DNA from: Bolinopsis microptera
Lineage: Eukaryota > Ctenophora > Tentaculata > Lobata > Bolinopsidae
Reading direction: 5' to 3'
Assembly: GCF_026151205.1 (NCBI RefSeq)
Contig: NC_087081.1
Span: forward strand, 2,423,246-2,487,245
DNA: 64,000 nucleotides
Part shown: in pieces, positions 1 through 11,100 of the stretch
Layout: the number at the start of each line of letters is the position of its first letter
How positions within the stretch are numbered: the stretch's first letter is position 1
The notes under the pieces: model-generated
Told to the model about the DNA's origin: nothing
Seen by the model: only the letters and a program-made list of their open reading frames with translations
Databases searched by the model: none
Translations under genes and position numbers: made by a program

Positions 1-8
1 ATTGAATT

Positions 9-887
9 ATGATAGTGCTACACTGTTTAACTGCTATACTCGTCCTGGAGGAAACTAACTGTGACCAAGGTAAGTCATTACTATCTGTCATACTGTCAGT
101 ACTGTCACAAGTGTTGCTTAAACTTGTTGCAAAGCATTTCAACATGAAAACCGATCAGACTTATCCGTGGACTATATCAGCTTCAGTCCCATTACAGAGA
201 TATGGAATATTGGGCTGGTGGGGAGGTGAAACCCATATTTTTTATATGAATCATATATTTGATTTGACACGTCACAGTGATTCTAACTTTTGCTTATTGT
301 ATCATCTGTTCAGAAGAAGTAATATACGAAAACATAGCAAGTAAAGGTGAGGTTGACGCTGAAAGTGAGTGGGGAAGTTACTCAGTAAAATACTTGATTG
401 ATGGAAGGTAACTATAGTTCACTGACTTTATTTGTAATATTCTGTATTATAAGTATTTACATGAGATTATTACAAACTCAGTGTTTCGAGCCGGACCTCA
501 ATATTCCGCCCAAGACACAGAGGCCCACCTGAACAATCTGAACACCCATTACAAACAAACTTTATTTTCAGTCCTGAAGGGGTTTGTTTCATCGCAAACG
601 GAATTGACCGTACCGACCAATGGTGCAGGCTCACGTTTCCTGAGACTTACTACATAGAGAGGATATCTATATGGAACAGACGAGAAGAGACGAGCGCTCC
701 CAGGATAGACGGAGTGCAGGTGCACATAGACCATGTTCTCCTAACCAGGATAGAGTACGTAGAGGGGAAGGAAGAGTACGGATACTCACTTCCTCAGAAG
801 AAAGGCAAAGTGATAACGATCTGCTGCAGCAAGGTTAATCTGGCCATAGCTGAGTTGGAGGTCTACGGGTCAACTACTAAAGGTTAG
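9..887 (+). CDS. Secreted F5/8 type C (discoidin/fucolectin-like) domain protein, 3 exons
   Basis: Exons 9-69, 314-407 and 482-887 join in frame (phases 1 and 2, canonical GT-AG) into 186 codons plus TAG. The first exon encodes a short hydrophobic leader (MIVLHCLTAILVL) that looks like a signal peptide, so the product is probably secreted. The rest reads as one F5/8 type C beta-sandwich: an N-terminal stretch ending in YLIDG, the core 'DQWCRLTF..YYIERISIWNRR' followed by 'RIDGVQVHID', and the closing strand 'AIAELEVYG'. These are the landmarks of fucolectin and discoidin domains, which bind sugars or phospholipids outside the cell. The protein is a single domain with almost no tail, as in small fucolectins. 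A GGTTAG at the stop codon could also be a splice donor, so a longer isoform is possible. Ligand not inferable. The family call is from pattern recognition, the exon structure from phase agreement. Confidence 0.72.
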
Positions 888-955
888 TTTAGCGCGCGCC
901 AGAGCATTACTAGTCAACTACTAAAGGTTAGTTTAGCGCACGCCAGAGTGTGCTA
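870..955 (+). repeat. 43-bp tandem duplication at the lectin gene 3' end
   Basis: The segment beginning TCAACTACTAAAGGTTAG occurs twice back to back (about 870 and 913), so the last codons and stop (or donor) of the lectin gene are duplicated. The second copy lies in the 3' flank and has a few substitutions. Confidence 0.7.
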
Positions 956-1607
956 CGGAGTGTTCCTCAATCCTCATAAATGGCCAAGACATGATGTTCT
1001 TGTGGAAGCAAGATGGTGAGAAAATATGGGCTTCTAGTTTGGTGAACTACCTCAACTCAGATATCATTTTTCAAGCGAGGCAGTGCGCCAGTACTGTGTG
1101 GGATTCTTATTTTATCTTTTGGTAAACCTGAAACATACCTATCATTGCCCACATTACACTTGAAGTATTATACATGGTGGTTTAGCAATTGCTTTATTTG
1201 CTCTGTCTTAAAGTGAAAGTGAAGTCCATCATTCAAATTTCCCAGCTCTTATTGTATACATTTTAATGAAAACGAGCATTATCCTGGCCATTTGGCGCCA
1301 TAATATCAATAGTCAACATGTCATCAGTATTTTACATAATTGTACAAGTAAGGTGATTTGATAGTTTGTCGACAATATCGACCCTTCTTCTGAGTTTTAT
1401 TTATAGGGAGTTAAGTTTTATTTGTTTTTATCCAGACTGCTGCTGACTATGGAATCATTCAATACAAAGTTTGATGAGAAGTGTGAAAAGCAAAAATCTA
1501 AATATTTACATGTTCTTAATATCAAAACCAAGTATTATTTTTAAGTTATTAGGCTAGAGTCGGTATTCGACATTAACCATATATATATATATACTCAAAA
1601 TGTTTCA
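956..1607. other. Intergenic, no gene seen
   Basis: AT-rich sequence with stops in all frames and a short (TA)n tract near 1580. No exon, RNA gene or repeat that I can support. Confidence 0.5.
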
Positions 1608-1792
1608 AGGTGCAGTTTTAAGGTGCAGTTTTAAGGTGCAGTTTTAAGGTGCAGTTTCAAGGTGCAGTTTCAAGGTGCAGTTTCAAGGTGCAGTTTCAAG
1701 GTGCAGTTTAAGGTACAATTTCAAGGTGCAGTTTCAAGGTGCAGTTTCAAGGTGCAGTTTCAAGGTGCAGTTTCAAGGTGCAGTTTCAAGTA
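1608..1792 (+). repeat. 13-bp minisatellite (TTTCAAGGTGCAG)n
   Basis: About fourteen nearly perfect 13-bp copies. The first few have TTTTAA in place of TTTCAA. The apparent open frame across it (repeating VQFQGA) is a product of the repeat and is not a gene. Confidence 0.9.
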
Positions 1793-2047
1793 TGGAGTTG
1801 AGAATCAGGTATAAGAAGTTCACTTTTGAGAGGTTCGGGATGATCAAGGTCAGGATCAGTATTCACTATTCAGTGCCAGGCAAACGAGGATTCATGTTCA
1901 GAAACACCACCGGGTTTTGAAAGCTAATTTTAGGATCGGTGATCAGGATCAGGAACAGGAAAAATCTTTGGCTGGGCTCTGGGTTTGATTTAGTTCAGGT
2001 TCATAACTAGAACCCAGCAGCTTTCAACTTTAAATCATAGAGGAGCC

Positions 2048-2299
2048 TTAGGAATGACAGTTATCAACTGCAACATAAGAGAGACTCTCCGGCTTGAATC
2101 CTAAACATCTCTTTGGTTTTAGTAGAGCTTTTCGTTTACCAGGAACATCGTTCCGTCGAGCGGATGTAGCTGACTTCAGGGATATTACCAGAGTAAGGAG
2201 ATCGTTGGTGGTAGCATCGTGTCCTAATCTGGAGAGAGCCACTTCTGCGTCATCAGCAGTATAACCGAGTTTGGTAGCGTACTGAATAAAAGAGTGCAT
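2048..2299 (-). CDS. Orphan ORF or exon with Regnase/N4BP1-type UBA-like N-terminal domain
   Basis: An 83-codon frame opens with ATG. Residues 3-42 contain KLGYTADDAEVALSRLG followed by 'DATTNDLLTLVI', the pattern of the small three-helix (UBA-like/CUE-like) module that precedes the PIN nuclease in Regnase/ZC3H12 and N4BP1 relatives (KLGY, L..LG, TN.LL..LV). A basic tail follows. No PIN domain (DGSNVA-type motif) is visible here or in the flanks. A GGTAAACG inside the ORF could be a splice donor, so this may be one exon of a gene whose other parts are lost or outside the window. It may also be a domain fragment carried by a repeat. The resemblance is seen in the sequence; function is not inferred. 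Confidence 0.35.
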   Translation of the reverse strand: MHSFIQYATKLGYTADDAEVALSRLGHDATTNDLLTLVISLKSATSARRNDVPGKRKALLKPKRCLGFKPESLSYVAVDNCHS

Positions 2300-2890
2300 C
2301 TTGTAGAATGTAGAGATAGTTTGCGGAGTAGCAGAGGAGGTTTAGAGTGAACTTTGTTGATGAGTTGTGAGGTTTTTGCAAGATTGGTGTACCGTAAACT
2401 ATAGATAACAATTACAAGATATTATATCCTTTTATATCTGAGCCGAGGTTAACCTGGTTCCAGAAGATTCCATCGCAGGAGAGTCTGGTTACACAATTGA
2501 TTGGATCGAATAGTCAGGATCAGAATATTTGTAATACTGTTATACTGCCTCATTGCCTGTAAATCACGTGACCTCTCGACCAATCAACCTCACCCATCGG
2601 TGTCACATGGAATCTGATTGCACGGGAATTACCCGATCACCTGATCAATAGGCAACCGGCAAGCTTGATAGACTGCCAGGGATAATTTTTGCAAATCCGT
2701 TAAAGAAACAGAAGTGCAGACGCCTTAAACCTCCTAAATTCCAAAGACTTGTGACCCTATTGTAACCCTTGTAACCCCCATTGATAATAAGTAAAGTTAA
2801 TAACTACTCACAATAGTGGAGCCCATAAACAGGGCTATAGTTGAGGTTTACAAGAAGTGTAGTACAGTGTTCCAGAGAGTCCGGGTTCTT
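2300..2890. other. Intergenic, no gene seen
   Basis: No coding signal. It leads into the tandem array that begins near 2900. Confidence 0.5.
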
Positions 2891-2897
2891 GGGACGA

Positions 2898-3865
2898 CTT
2901 ATCAGCTTAGCGTGATACAGTTGGAACTGAGAAGATTAGTCGTTAATTAATTAATTAATTAGAAGAATTAGAAGCTTAGCGTGGTACAGTTGGAACTGAG
3001 AGGATTAGTCGTTAATTAATTAATTAATTAATTAATTAGAAGCTTAGTGTGGTACAGTTGAAACTGAGAAGATTAGTCGTTAATTAATCAATTAATTAGA
3101 AGAATTAGAAGCTTAGCGTGGTACAGTTGAAACTGAGAGGATTAGTCGTTAATTAATTAGTTAATTAGAAGCTTAGCGTGGTACAGTTGGAACTGAGAGG
3201 ATTAGTCGTTAATTAATTAGTTAATTAGAAGCTTAGCGTGATACAGTTGGAACTGAGAGGATTAGTCGTTAATTAATTAATTAGTTAATTAGAAGCTTAG
3301 CGTGGTACAGTTGGAACTGAGAGGATTAGTCGTCAATTAATTAATTAGATAATTATCAGCTTAGCGTGGTACAGTTGAAACTGAGAGGATTAGTCGTTAA
3401 TTAATAAGTTAATTAGAAGCTTAGCGTGGTACAGTTGAAACTGAGAGGATTAATCATTAATTAATTGATTAGTTAATTAGAAGCTTAGCGTGGTACAGTT
3501 GAAACTGAGAGGATTAATCATTAATTAGTTAATTAGTTAATTAGAAGCTTAGCGTGGTACAGTTGGAACTGAGAGGATTAGTCGTTAATTAATTAATTAA
3601 TTAATTAGAAGCTTAGCGTGGTACAGTTGGAACTGAGAGGATTAATTGTTTATCAATTAATTAGTTAATTAGAAGCTTAGCGTGGTACAGTTGGAACTGA
3701 GATGATTAGTCGTTAATTAATTAATTAGTTAATTATCAGCTTAGCGTGGTACAGTTGAAACTGAGAGGATTAATCATTAATTAGTTAATTAGTTAATTAG
3801 AAGCTTAGCGTGGTACAGTTGAAACTGAGAGGATTAATCATTAATTAATTAATTAGTTAATTAGT
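2898..3865 (+). repeat. 60-65 bp satellite-like tandem array, left block (about 15 copies)
   Basis: Each unit has a conserved core (AGAAGCTTAGCGTGGTACAG, then TTGGAACTGAGAGGATTAGTCG) and a variable AT linker made of TTAATTAA steps. Unit length varies through the linker. I count about 15 cores. All copies point the same way and match the block at 5197-5690. Confidence 0.93.
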
Positions 3866-5196
3866 TTTCAGTGCAGTTATACACGCTTTTATTTCGTTGC
3901 TAATTTGTGCCTCTGTTATCAGCAGCGCTTATCATCTCAACAACTATCTCATACTCGCAGCTACAGCTTGTTTTACGGATACTATACACTGTGTATAACT
4001 GATCAACGATATGCCGACAGTAGCAGAACGTTTCAAATTTGACTTAGTAGAGACCGATGGACAAAAGTTTCTACTTGATACCGTGAAACAGTGTAAAGTC
4101 GATTGTGTTTAAGAACTAAATCATGAGAGCGTGAACAAAATTGGTAACAAGGGGGATTTAGCGGCAAAGTTTTTGCAAGCTATGCAGCTCATTGAGAGAC
4201 AGCATAACATGATCATAAATCAGAGGGTACACGTTAGTCAGTATCAGTCCGGTATGATACAGCTGCAGGACCAAGTTATAAAACTACAGGAGCAACTATT
4301 ATCTGCAAAAGAAGGACTTTCTAAGGCGATAGAGTTTAACGAACATCTCAAGACTGAGTTTTTTGAGGGTGTTCAGAAAGAAGTCAGTTCAGTTAAACAA
4401 AGTTTTAGCGATGTGGTGAAATCCGGTAGTATCGAGAACTCAGCTGCGATTTCTACAGAATCCATTAAATCAGTTGCCAAGCAAATTGCTTTGGAGGAGG
4501 AGTTGGGTAGGAACATCATGGTCTTTGGGCTATGCGAGGAGGTCAATGAGGAGATCAATACAAAAGTCGCTGAAGTATTGGAATCATTGGGAGAGAAACC
4601 CCGAGTTGAGGCTTGTAGAATCGGCAAGAAATCACCGTCAGCTGCAAGACCGGTTAAAGTTTCCTTTTCCAGTTCTTCGATTGTGCAACAAATACTGAAG
4701 AAGTCGAGTAAACTGTGTGGAACAGAGAGATTTAAGAGGGTGTTCCTAGCTCCAGATCGTACAGCAGAAGAGAGAGCTCAGCGTAAAGAACTTGTCCTAG
4801 AGCTAAAAAGAAGAGCTGGTATTGAGAAGGACAAAAAACTCTTCATTCGTGAAGGGAAGATTTGTAGCCTTGAGAGGCAAAAATGAGTTTCTAAATATTT
4901 TTCGTGTTGTGAGCAAATCAAAAAGTTTAGCTCTATGAGTATTTGTCTTCTGTGTGCTTAGTTTTTGTCGAAGGATCTAACCATTTTATTTCACTTATAC
5001 AAAACTGTATAGTTTTCAAGGGATTAATCTGGTTTTAGGCGAATCTTGTTCAGAGATCGCTGTTTCATTACTCTTAGTCAGCTGGTGCAGCCTTTATACA
5101 TACTTTTATATGTATATTTACAATTTTAAATTGCTGTTCAATATCTATTTTTAGTAAACATTAACTGGGGTAGTAAAACCCAGTTCCCAATCAATC
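3866..5196 (+). mobile_element. LINE-ORF1-like element inserted in a tandem array
   Basis: Unique sequence splits two blocks of the same tandem array. It has a leader of about 145 bp, an ORF1-like coding region (4011-4886) and a 300-bp tail. The tail ends in a short hairpin, AACTGGG-loop-CCCAGTT, about 5167-5188, a few bases before the array resumes. A 3'-terminal stem-loop is usual for many non-LTR elements. No reverse transcriptase or endonuclease frame is present, so any mobility would need proteins in trans. Boundaries are those of the array and may be off by a few bases. Confidence 0.55.
4011..4886 (+). pseudogene. ORF1-like coiled-coil/RRM-like protein, one in-frame stop
   Basis: An ATG at 4011 opens a frame that runs to 4886 (291 codons) except for a single TAA at 4110-4112. 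Downstream of it the frame is open for 258 codons, but its first in-frame ATG is well inside, so the intact ancestral start is most likely 4011. The protein has a long heptad-rich coiled coil over roughly the first half, then an RRM-like segment: NIMVFGL, a CRIG motif, a 'PVKVSFSS' strand, APDRTAEER and a final 'LFIREGKICSL'. This is the layout of ORF1 nucleic-acid chaperones of non-LTR retrotransposons, also found as stand-alone copies in invertebrate genomes. The stop may be a recent lesion or a readthrough site. Confidence 0.6.
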
Positions 5197-5690
5197 AGAA
5201 GCTTAGCGTGGAACAGTTGAAACTGAGAGGATTAATCATTAATTAATTAATTAGTTAATTAGAAGCTTAGCGTGGTACAGTTGGAACTGAGAGGATTAGT
5301 CGTTAATTAATTAATTAATTAATTAGAAGCTTAGCGTGGTACAGTTGGAACTGAGAGGATTAGTCATTGATTAATTAATCAATTAATTATAAGCTTAGCG
5401 TGGTACAGTTGGAACTTAGAGGATTAGTCGTTAATTAATTAATTAAATAATTAGAAGCTTAGCGTGGTACAGTTGGAACTGAGAGGATTAATTGTTTATT
5501 AATTAATTAGTTAGAAGAATTATAAGCTTAGCGTGGTACAGTTGGAACTGAGAGGATTAATTGTTTATTAATTAATTAGTTAGAAGAATTAGAAGCTTAG
5601 CGTGATACAGTTGGAACTGAGAGGATTAATCATTAATTAGTTAATCAATTAGAAGAATTAGAAGCTTAGTGTGGTACAGCTGAAACTGAG
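5197..5690 (+). repeat. 60-65 bp tandem array, right block (about 8 copies)
   Basis: Same core and orientation as 2898-3865. The last units decay and a divergent half-unit (CAGTTGAAACTGAGACAAGA) recurs near 5817. Confidence 0.9.
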
Positions 5691-5699
5691 ACAAGAGGA

Positions 5700-6487
5700 A
5701 AAGGTGTTAGGACAAGAAGTAGCTTATTGTGTTAATTAATTAAGGGGCCGGGGCTGTAATCATGAAAATTCTCTCGACTTTATAGTTGTTTCTGATAGAG
5801 GGGAATGATATCTGTCAGTTGAAACTGAGACAAGAGGAGCAGGTTAGGTATTAAAACAAGAGGAAGCGTTAACTGATAGTGTTAACTAATTATCAGAGTT
5901 GTAAGTGTTTTGATTGGTGAGGAAGTAAAGTGACGTCCTGTGCGCTGTGACTGGTAAATTAATGTCTCGGGTAAAATTGCTTATTGCTCAACCTTCTTAC
6001 CTCTCTTTGGTGAGGCGCATTATCGACTTATTTTACAAAAGGGACTAACCAATTATGAATTAGGTTACCAATTAGTTAATTGTCTAGTAAGGTGATCTGA
6101 TGGAAGTTACCTGTATAGTGATGGGAACTGTACAGGACCGTATAAAGTTACACACATCTCCAGGGATATCCACACTGCGGGTTATTAGGTGTCAGTTAAG
6201 TAATTATATAATTATTTAATTTTAAACAATTCAATGCAAAATTTATTTTCTGATCATGAACATAATATTGAAGACCAGTTTAAATGAACTACCAGATTGA
6301 ATGAATTACAGAATGATTATTAACATCTCTTTGGGCCGTAATAAAGGAAACATAAAGAAGGTTACGTCAGCATAATCCAACAATTCCCCAATTTAGCCCT
6401 TTAAAGCTGCACAATCTATTTGCGGTCCATGTATTTTTATATCCATTATATATTAACGACCAGTCTACAGATCATGTACTGATTTAA
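5700..6487. other. Intergenic, no gene seen
   Basis: Decayed array half-units to about 5890, then AT-rich sequence without a coding signal. Confidence 0.5.
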
Positions 6488-7850
6488 CAGAGGCACATAT
6501 TAGGTGCGGTAAAAAAATCGAAATTATGCGGTACCGCACCCGACTATAAAGGTAAAATGTGCGGTAAGGTGCGGTAAATTTTTACCAATTATGCGGCAAA
6601 TGTGCGACGATTTTTTCCAAATTTGTGCGGGAATTGTGCGGTTTTCTTTTGCATTTTCTGAAGGACTTTGGAAATTCTAAACGTATAACCGCCGCTCTTA
6701 TCAAAAATAGGTCTGTTTATGTGTTACTGAGGGTGTAGTTCTTTACTAAGACCATGATTGAACCTATATTGAGATTCAGTTATCTGAGAACAGTGACTTG
6801 ATCTGGTAGAGATCAGGAGACAGTTATTTGAAGACGCCTCTTGATAGAGTCGATCAGATCCCATGCGTGATCGCAAATATGTGACCTCTTATGTTAAATT
6901 ATTATTTCAGCAATTATTTCTATTTCGGTTCTTTATACGGGAGTTAAATTTTAAGTGACTTTGTTTTAAATTTTCATGATTCTTGAAATTCGAATTTTAC
7001 TTACTCTAGATATGGTATTCATTCATGTATAGTCGAGACGATGGTGTTAGTGCCATCTCCGACAACTTTACGTTTAATTCCGTTTAATTCACGCTTGTTG
7101 GCATTGATCGTCAGTAATTGTAAACCATTTGATCCAAGATCCATTAAGCCCACTACAAAGCCAACGCTACAACGAATAGAGCTCATTACCCGATAAAAAG
7201 GGCTGCAGGTATGATCGAAGTACGGTAACGACTAGGGTTCCATAACGGCCTGGGTCACGGTCCCGAAAGGGCCTGGGTCACGGTCCCGAAAGGGCCTGGG
7301 TCATGGTCCCGAAAGGGCCTGGGTCACGTGGTAACCGGGTCACGTGGCCTAGGCATGAGTTCCAAAAGGGCCTGGGTCACGGTCCCGAAAGGGCCTGGGT
7401 CAGGGTCCCGAAAGGGCCTGGGTCACGTGGTAACTGGGTCACGTGGCCTAGGTATGAGTTCCAAAAGGGCCTGGGTCACGGTCCCGAAAGGGCCTGGGTC
7501 AGGGTCCCGAAAGGGCCTGGGTCACGTGGTAACTGGGTCACGTGGCCTAGGTATGAGTTCAAAAAAGGGCCTGGGTCACGGTCCCAAAAGGGCCTGAGTC
7601 ACGGTCCTAAAAGGGCCTGAGTCACGGTCCTAAAAGGGCCCGACTTTTAACATATTTTGGTTTTTACACTCGAAAATCTTAACGCGAAAATTTCAAAATT
7701 ACGCAGAAAATGCTAGATTATGCGGAAATATGCAGAAAATTACAAAATGTGCGGAAGTGTGCGGAAAACAATAAATTATGCGGAAATGTGCGGAAAACGG
7801 TAAATTGTGCGATCCCGCACCCATCGCACCTAATATGTGCCTGGCCTCTG
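6488..7850. mobile_element. hAT-like non-autonomous element with TGCGG subterminal arrays
   Basis: The ends are inverted: CAGAGG followed by CACATATTAGGTGCG on the left, and the same with an extra CCAGG on the right (ending GGCCTCTG). Subterminal regions carry many TGCGG/TGCGGTAA motifs on the left and ATGCGGAAA motifs on the right, as expected for transposase-binding arrays of hAT elements. CAGAGG is a typical hAT terminus. The target duplication is not clean: GTACTGA occurs on both sides, but 5 bp away from the left end. No transposase frame is inside. The middle holds a 24-bp minisatellite. Confidence 0.62.
7232..7640 (+). repeat. GC-rich minisatellite inside the hAT-like element
   Basis: Tandem copies built on GGGCCTGGGTCACGGTCCCG, about 23-24 bp, with a higher-order unit of about 115 bp that adds GTAACTGGGTCACGTGGCCT. 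Open frames across it are repeat artefacts. Confidence 0.9.
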
Positions 7851-7894
7851 GTACTGAAACAGTGCGGATATGTAACATTGTCCCTTACAGTCTA

Positions 7895-8106
7895 GTAAAT
7901 CTATCAGCACCTAGCACTTAGCACGTAGCTTTATCTCTAAGGGGAGAGATTAGATTCTAGGATCATCAAAGGTTGTAACCGGTTTTCACGTGACTTATTA
8001 ATAGTGTGATTAAAGTTCAAATTAATCTATCAGCACTTGGCGCTATCTTTTGAGTGTGCGATGAGATTGCCGGTTGTCACTTATATAGTGTGATTAAAGT
8101 TTAAAT
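7895..8106 (+). repeat. Imperfect direct duplication, about 110 bp
   Basis: Two diverged copies share ATCTATCAGCAC near the start and GTGTGATTAAAGTT near the end. No coding content. Confidence 0.5.
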
Positions 8107-11100
8107 AATTAGCAGTTTAGTTAGTAGGAGTTATACTAAGTAAGTTTGGATTTCCAAGGCTAAAGATTGGAGAGTACTAGTAAACTGTTGAGGTGTAGTT
8201 AAAATATTTTTGAAGTTATCATCAGCATTCAGCAACATACCTCAATTATTTGATATGTATCAAAATATGTATAATATAGCATTGTAGAAAGTGTTAGAAG
8301 TAATACGTAGTAAGTTATGATATTATGGTAAAACATTGTTTATTATTGATTACGTATAGATCATAACTTAGGTTAAATTTTACTGATAAGCTCAACAGAA
8401 GTATTTGTAATTCCTACTGGCATTTCACAGACAGGATTGTAAAAACAATGAACGTTCAACATTGAATTATCTGGAATTATTCATTTGCTAGGCTTACTTA
8501 TTTTACTTTTAAGACACGATACGAGGTGATGAATTTGTACACTGTACAGAGTGTAAACTGTACACATGGTATATATTTAAAATAAATATAAATAATAATT
8601 AACGTGTTTTCAGTTTCATTAGTCTCATATCTATTAAAGCTTTTTATATAAGTTACAACAAAGTCTTTATGTTATGTATCCTGGGTTTGGACAGGATATT
8701 ACCCGTTTAAAATATTTCCGTCACGTTACATAATTCTCAATAAATGTAATAGATTTGTAGTGTTATAATTAGTTTATGTTATCAGGAACGCAAACTGAAA
8801 TCAATGAATACAATATTCTAACAGAAGGACTCAGTTTATTTTGCACATGGTAATTGCAGTAAGAATGTCAGACATTTCCGGAGAACTAAAGCAGGCAGTA
8901 CACCGCGGTACTACCTGTAGTCTACACTAGACTGCTGTTCCATGTAGTGCATGACTTGGTGGCTACACGTCATTGATTTCAATATCATACGACACAATGT
9001 AGATATTTACTATCTACACTATACGTGACGCGGGTGCACTGTGCAGTATAGTCTATACTGCACAGTGCACACACGTCACGCGCACAGTCGTTGGCATGAT
9101 GAAGTTTATCACAATGAGGGCGAAACAATAGTGAGTAGAGGCAAGCTATATACCTGTACCTGTTTTACACTGTGCTAAGTTAAGATATTCATTATTATAT
9201 TATGTGGAAAAGTGTGAACTGTGGAATAGTGTGAACTGTGGAATGTACGTGGTTTGTGGAATGTACGTGGTTATACAGACAATGCTGGACATTGTTCCGG
9301 TGTCTTCCAACTGCCAGACATTATAAGTTACGCGAACAGTTGTGAAAGCAAGAGAGGGAGGCTTGCGAAGAAATGGTGATGTTTAACCATTACATCTGCA
9401 TCTGGAAGTATAATTCCTGTACTAATTTGTGATAAATTAACTAAAATAAAACATTAAGCAGATCCTGTAAAAAACGCACCGCACAGAGTATCGGTTACAC
9501 AGATAAAGAGATATGCATATTGCACGATCACATTATATCTTAGCTTGTCCATCATGATATTCCACGTAATTACATTGAAGAAATGGACTGGTTAGTGGTA
9601 AATGTCTTAAAAATACTATTTGCTGAAACTCCAAAAGAAACAGAACTACCACCACCGGAGATACTGATATAATTATAATGCGATAATTTATTGGATTATT
9701 TACACCGCTACTTTGTAAAGTACATAGTTTCAAATTATTAGATTTTCCAAGCGGTTCCTTTGCCCTAAATTCGGACGTTTTTTCAGATTAATTGCCATGA
9801 TTACAGCTAATTAAAACAAAGTTTTCAACTCTGTTTTATTTCAAAATTTGCTGAAAGACATCAACAAAGGAGATATTTTCATAATATGACTTATTCATAA
9901 TTATATGAAAAGGGCGTGGCTCCTCCAGCCATATGCCATCAGACATGAAATATTTCAAGAATTATAAAACTGATAAGAAGTTACCTGAAAATAAACGCGT
10001 TCCTCAGCTTGATAACAGCTTTCTTCATGATAACCTTAAACGTGCTCGAAATCGCAGTGTTGTCCTGAAACAAAAACTTGCATTATAATTTCATAAATTT
10101 GACTATCAAATTACAACTTAAATTATCCACGTATAATACCAGATATTAATTTACATTTAAACGGGATTTGCCGTATAACCAACACCAGATATAACATAAT
10201 CGGTTATGTAAACATTAGTATAAGTTTACACAAAGTTTACACATAGATATTATAAATATATCTCATGTCAATTAGTGACGATATTAGTCCAACAATTTTC
10301 TTGCAGGATTACATGCAGACCGGATCCACCGTTTTCTGACAAATAAAGGCAATTTTTGGAATTACGAATTCCTTAACCCGAATTTATTTTTTGAATCAAG
10401 AACTTATATCCCTGAAAACAAAATTTGTCAAAAGTGTTAAAAAACTTCAGATTTTTGAGTGGTCCAAGCAGTTCTGTCAGAAAACGGCAGATACACCTAA
10501 ATACCAAAGATAGGCTGAATAGCAAGGTAGACAGATAAGAATAGCATTTAACCAATAATGTACGATGTGGAGCCATTAGTTTCATAATTAGTTAATTAGC
10601 TAATATAAGTTGCATTATTGCATTATCCCCTTCTTGCACTATAAGTAGCAAGCTGGTATGTATAATACATTTAATTAGCTTTGGTTGTAAATTTAAACGC
10701 CAGCTTGGGTAGTGTGCTTTACAAGAGCAATACGAGTGAAAATCTCTTTAAAAAGTTGGCAAACATGATAAAAGCTGGTTTAGTTTAAAACAGAATCTAT
10801 CATACAAAATTAAGGGCTCTTTTATCGCCAGAACGCTTTTCAGGATCAAATTTTAATTTTCACTTACAGATTTGGGAGCGGACAAACTGGGTACTTACAT
10901 TCTGTAATGATATTTTCATGGTTTCAATTTTAAAATACTCAAGATTCACAACTACAAGAAATTAAATAAACTTATTATCGAAGTACTATGTACTACTGAA
11001 CTGCTTACCATCTGCGCGGCGCTGTCTAAACCATACACAAGCAGTCATTATGGAGTCTACACTGACCAGCGTGTATAATATTATACAATGATGAATGAAC

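Noticed and set aside
1675-1920. 81-codon frame starting in VQFQGA repeats
   Set aside because: Product of the 13-bp minisatellite.
2898-3865. Possible CRISPR array because of regularly spaced repeats
   Set aside because: Eukaryotic context, spacers are AT slippage variants and not unique sequences, and no cas genes. It is a satellite-like array.
7303-7620. Plus-strand frames of 105 and 89 codons
   Set aside because: They are read through the 24-bp minisatellite and repeat the same peptide in two frames; no independent coding evidence.
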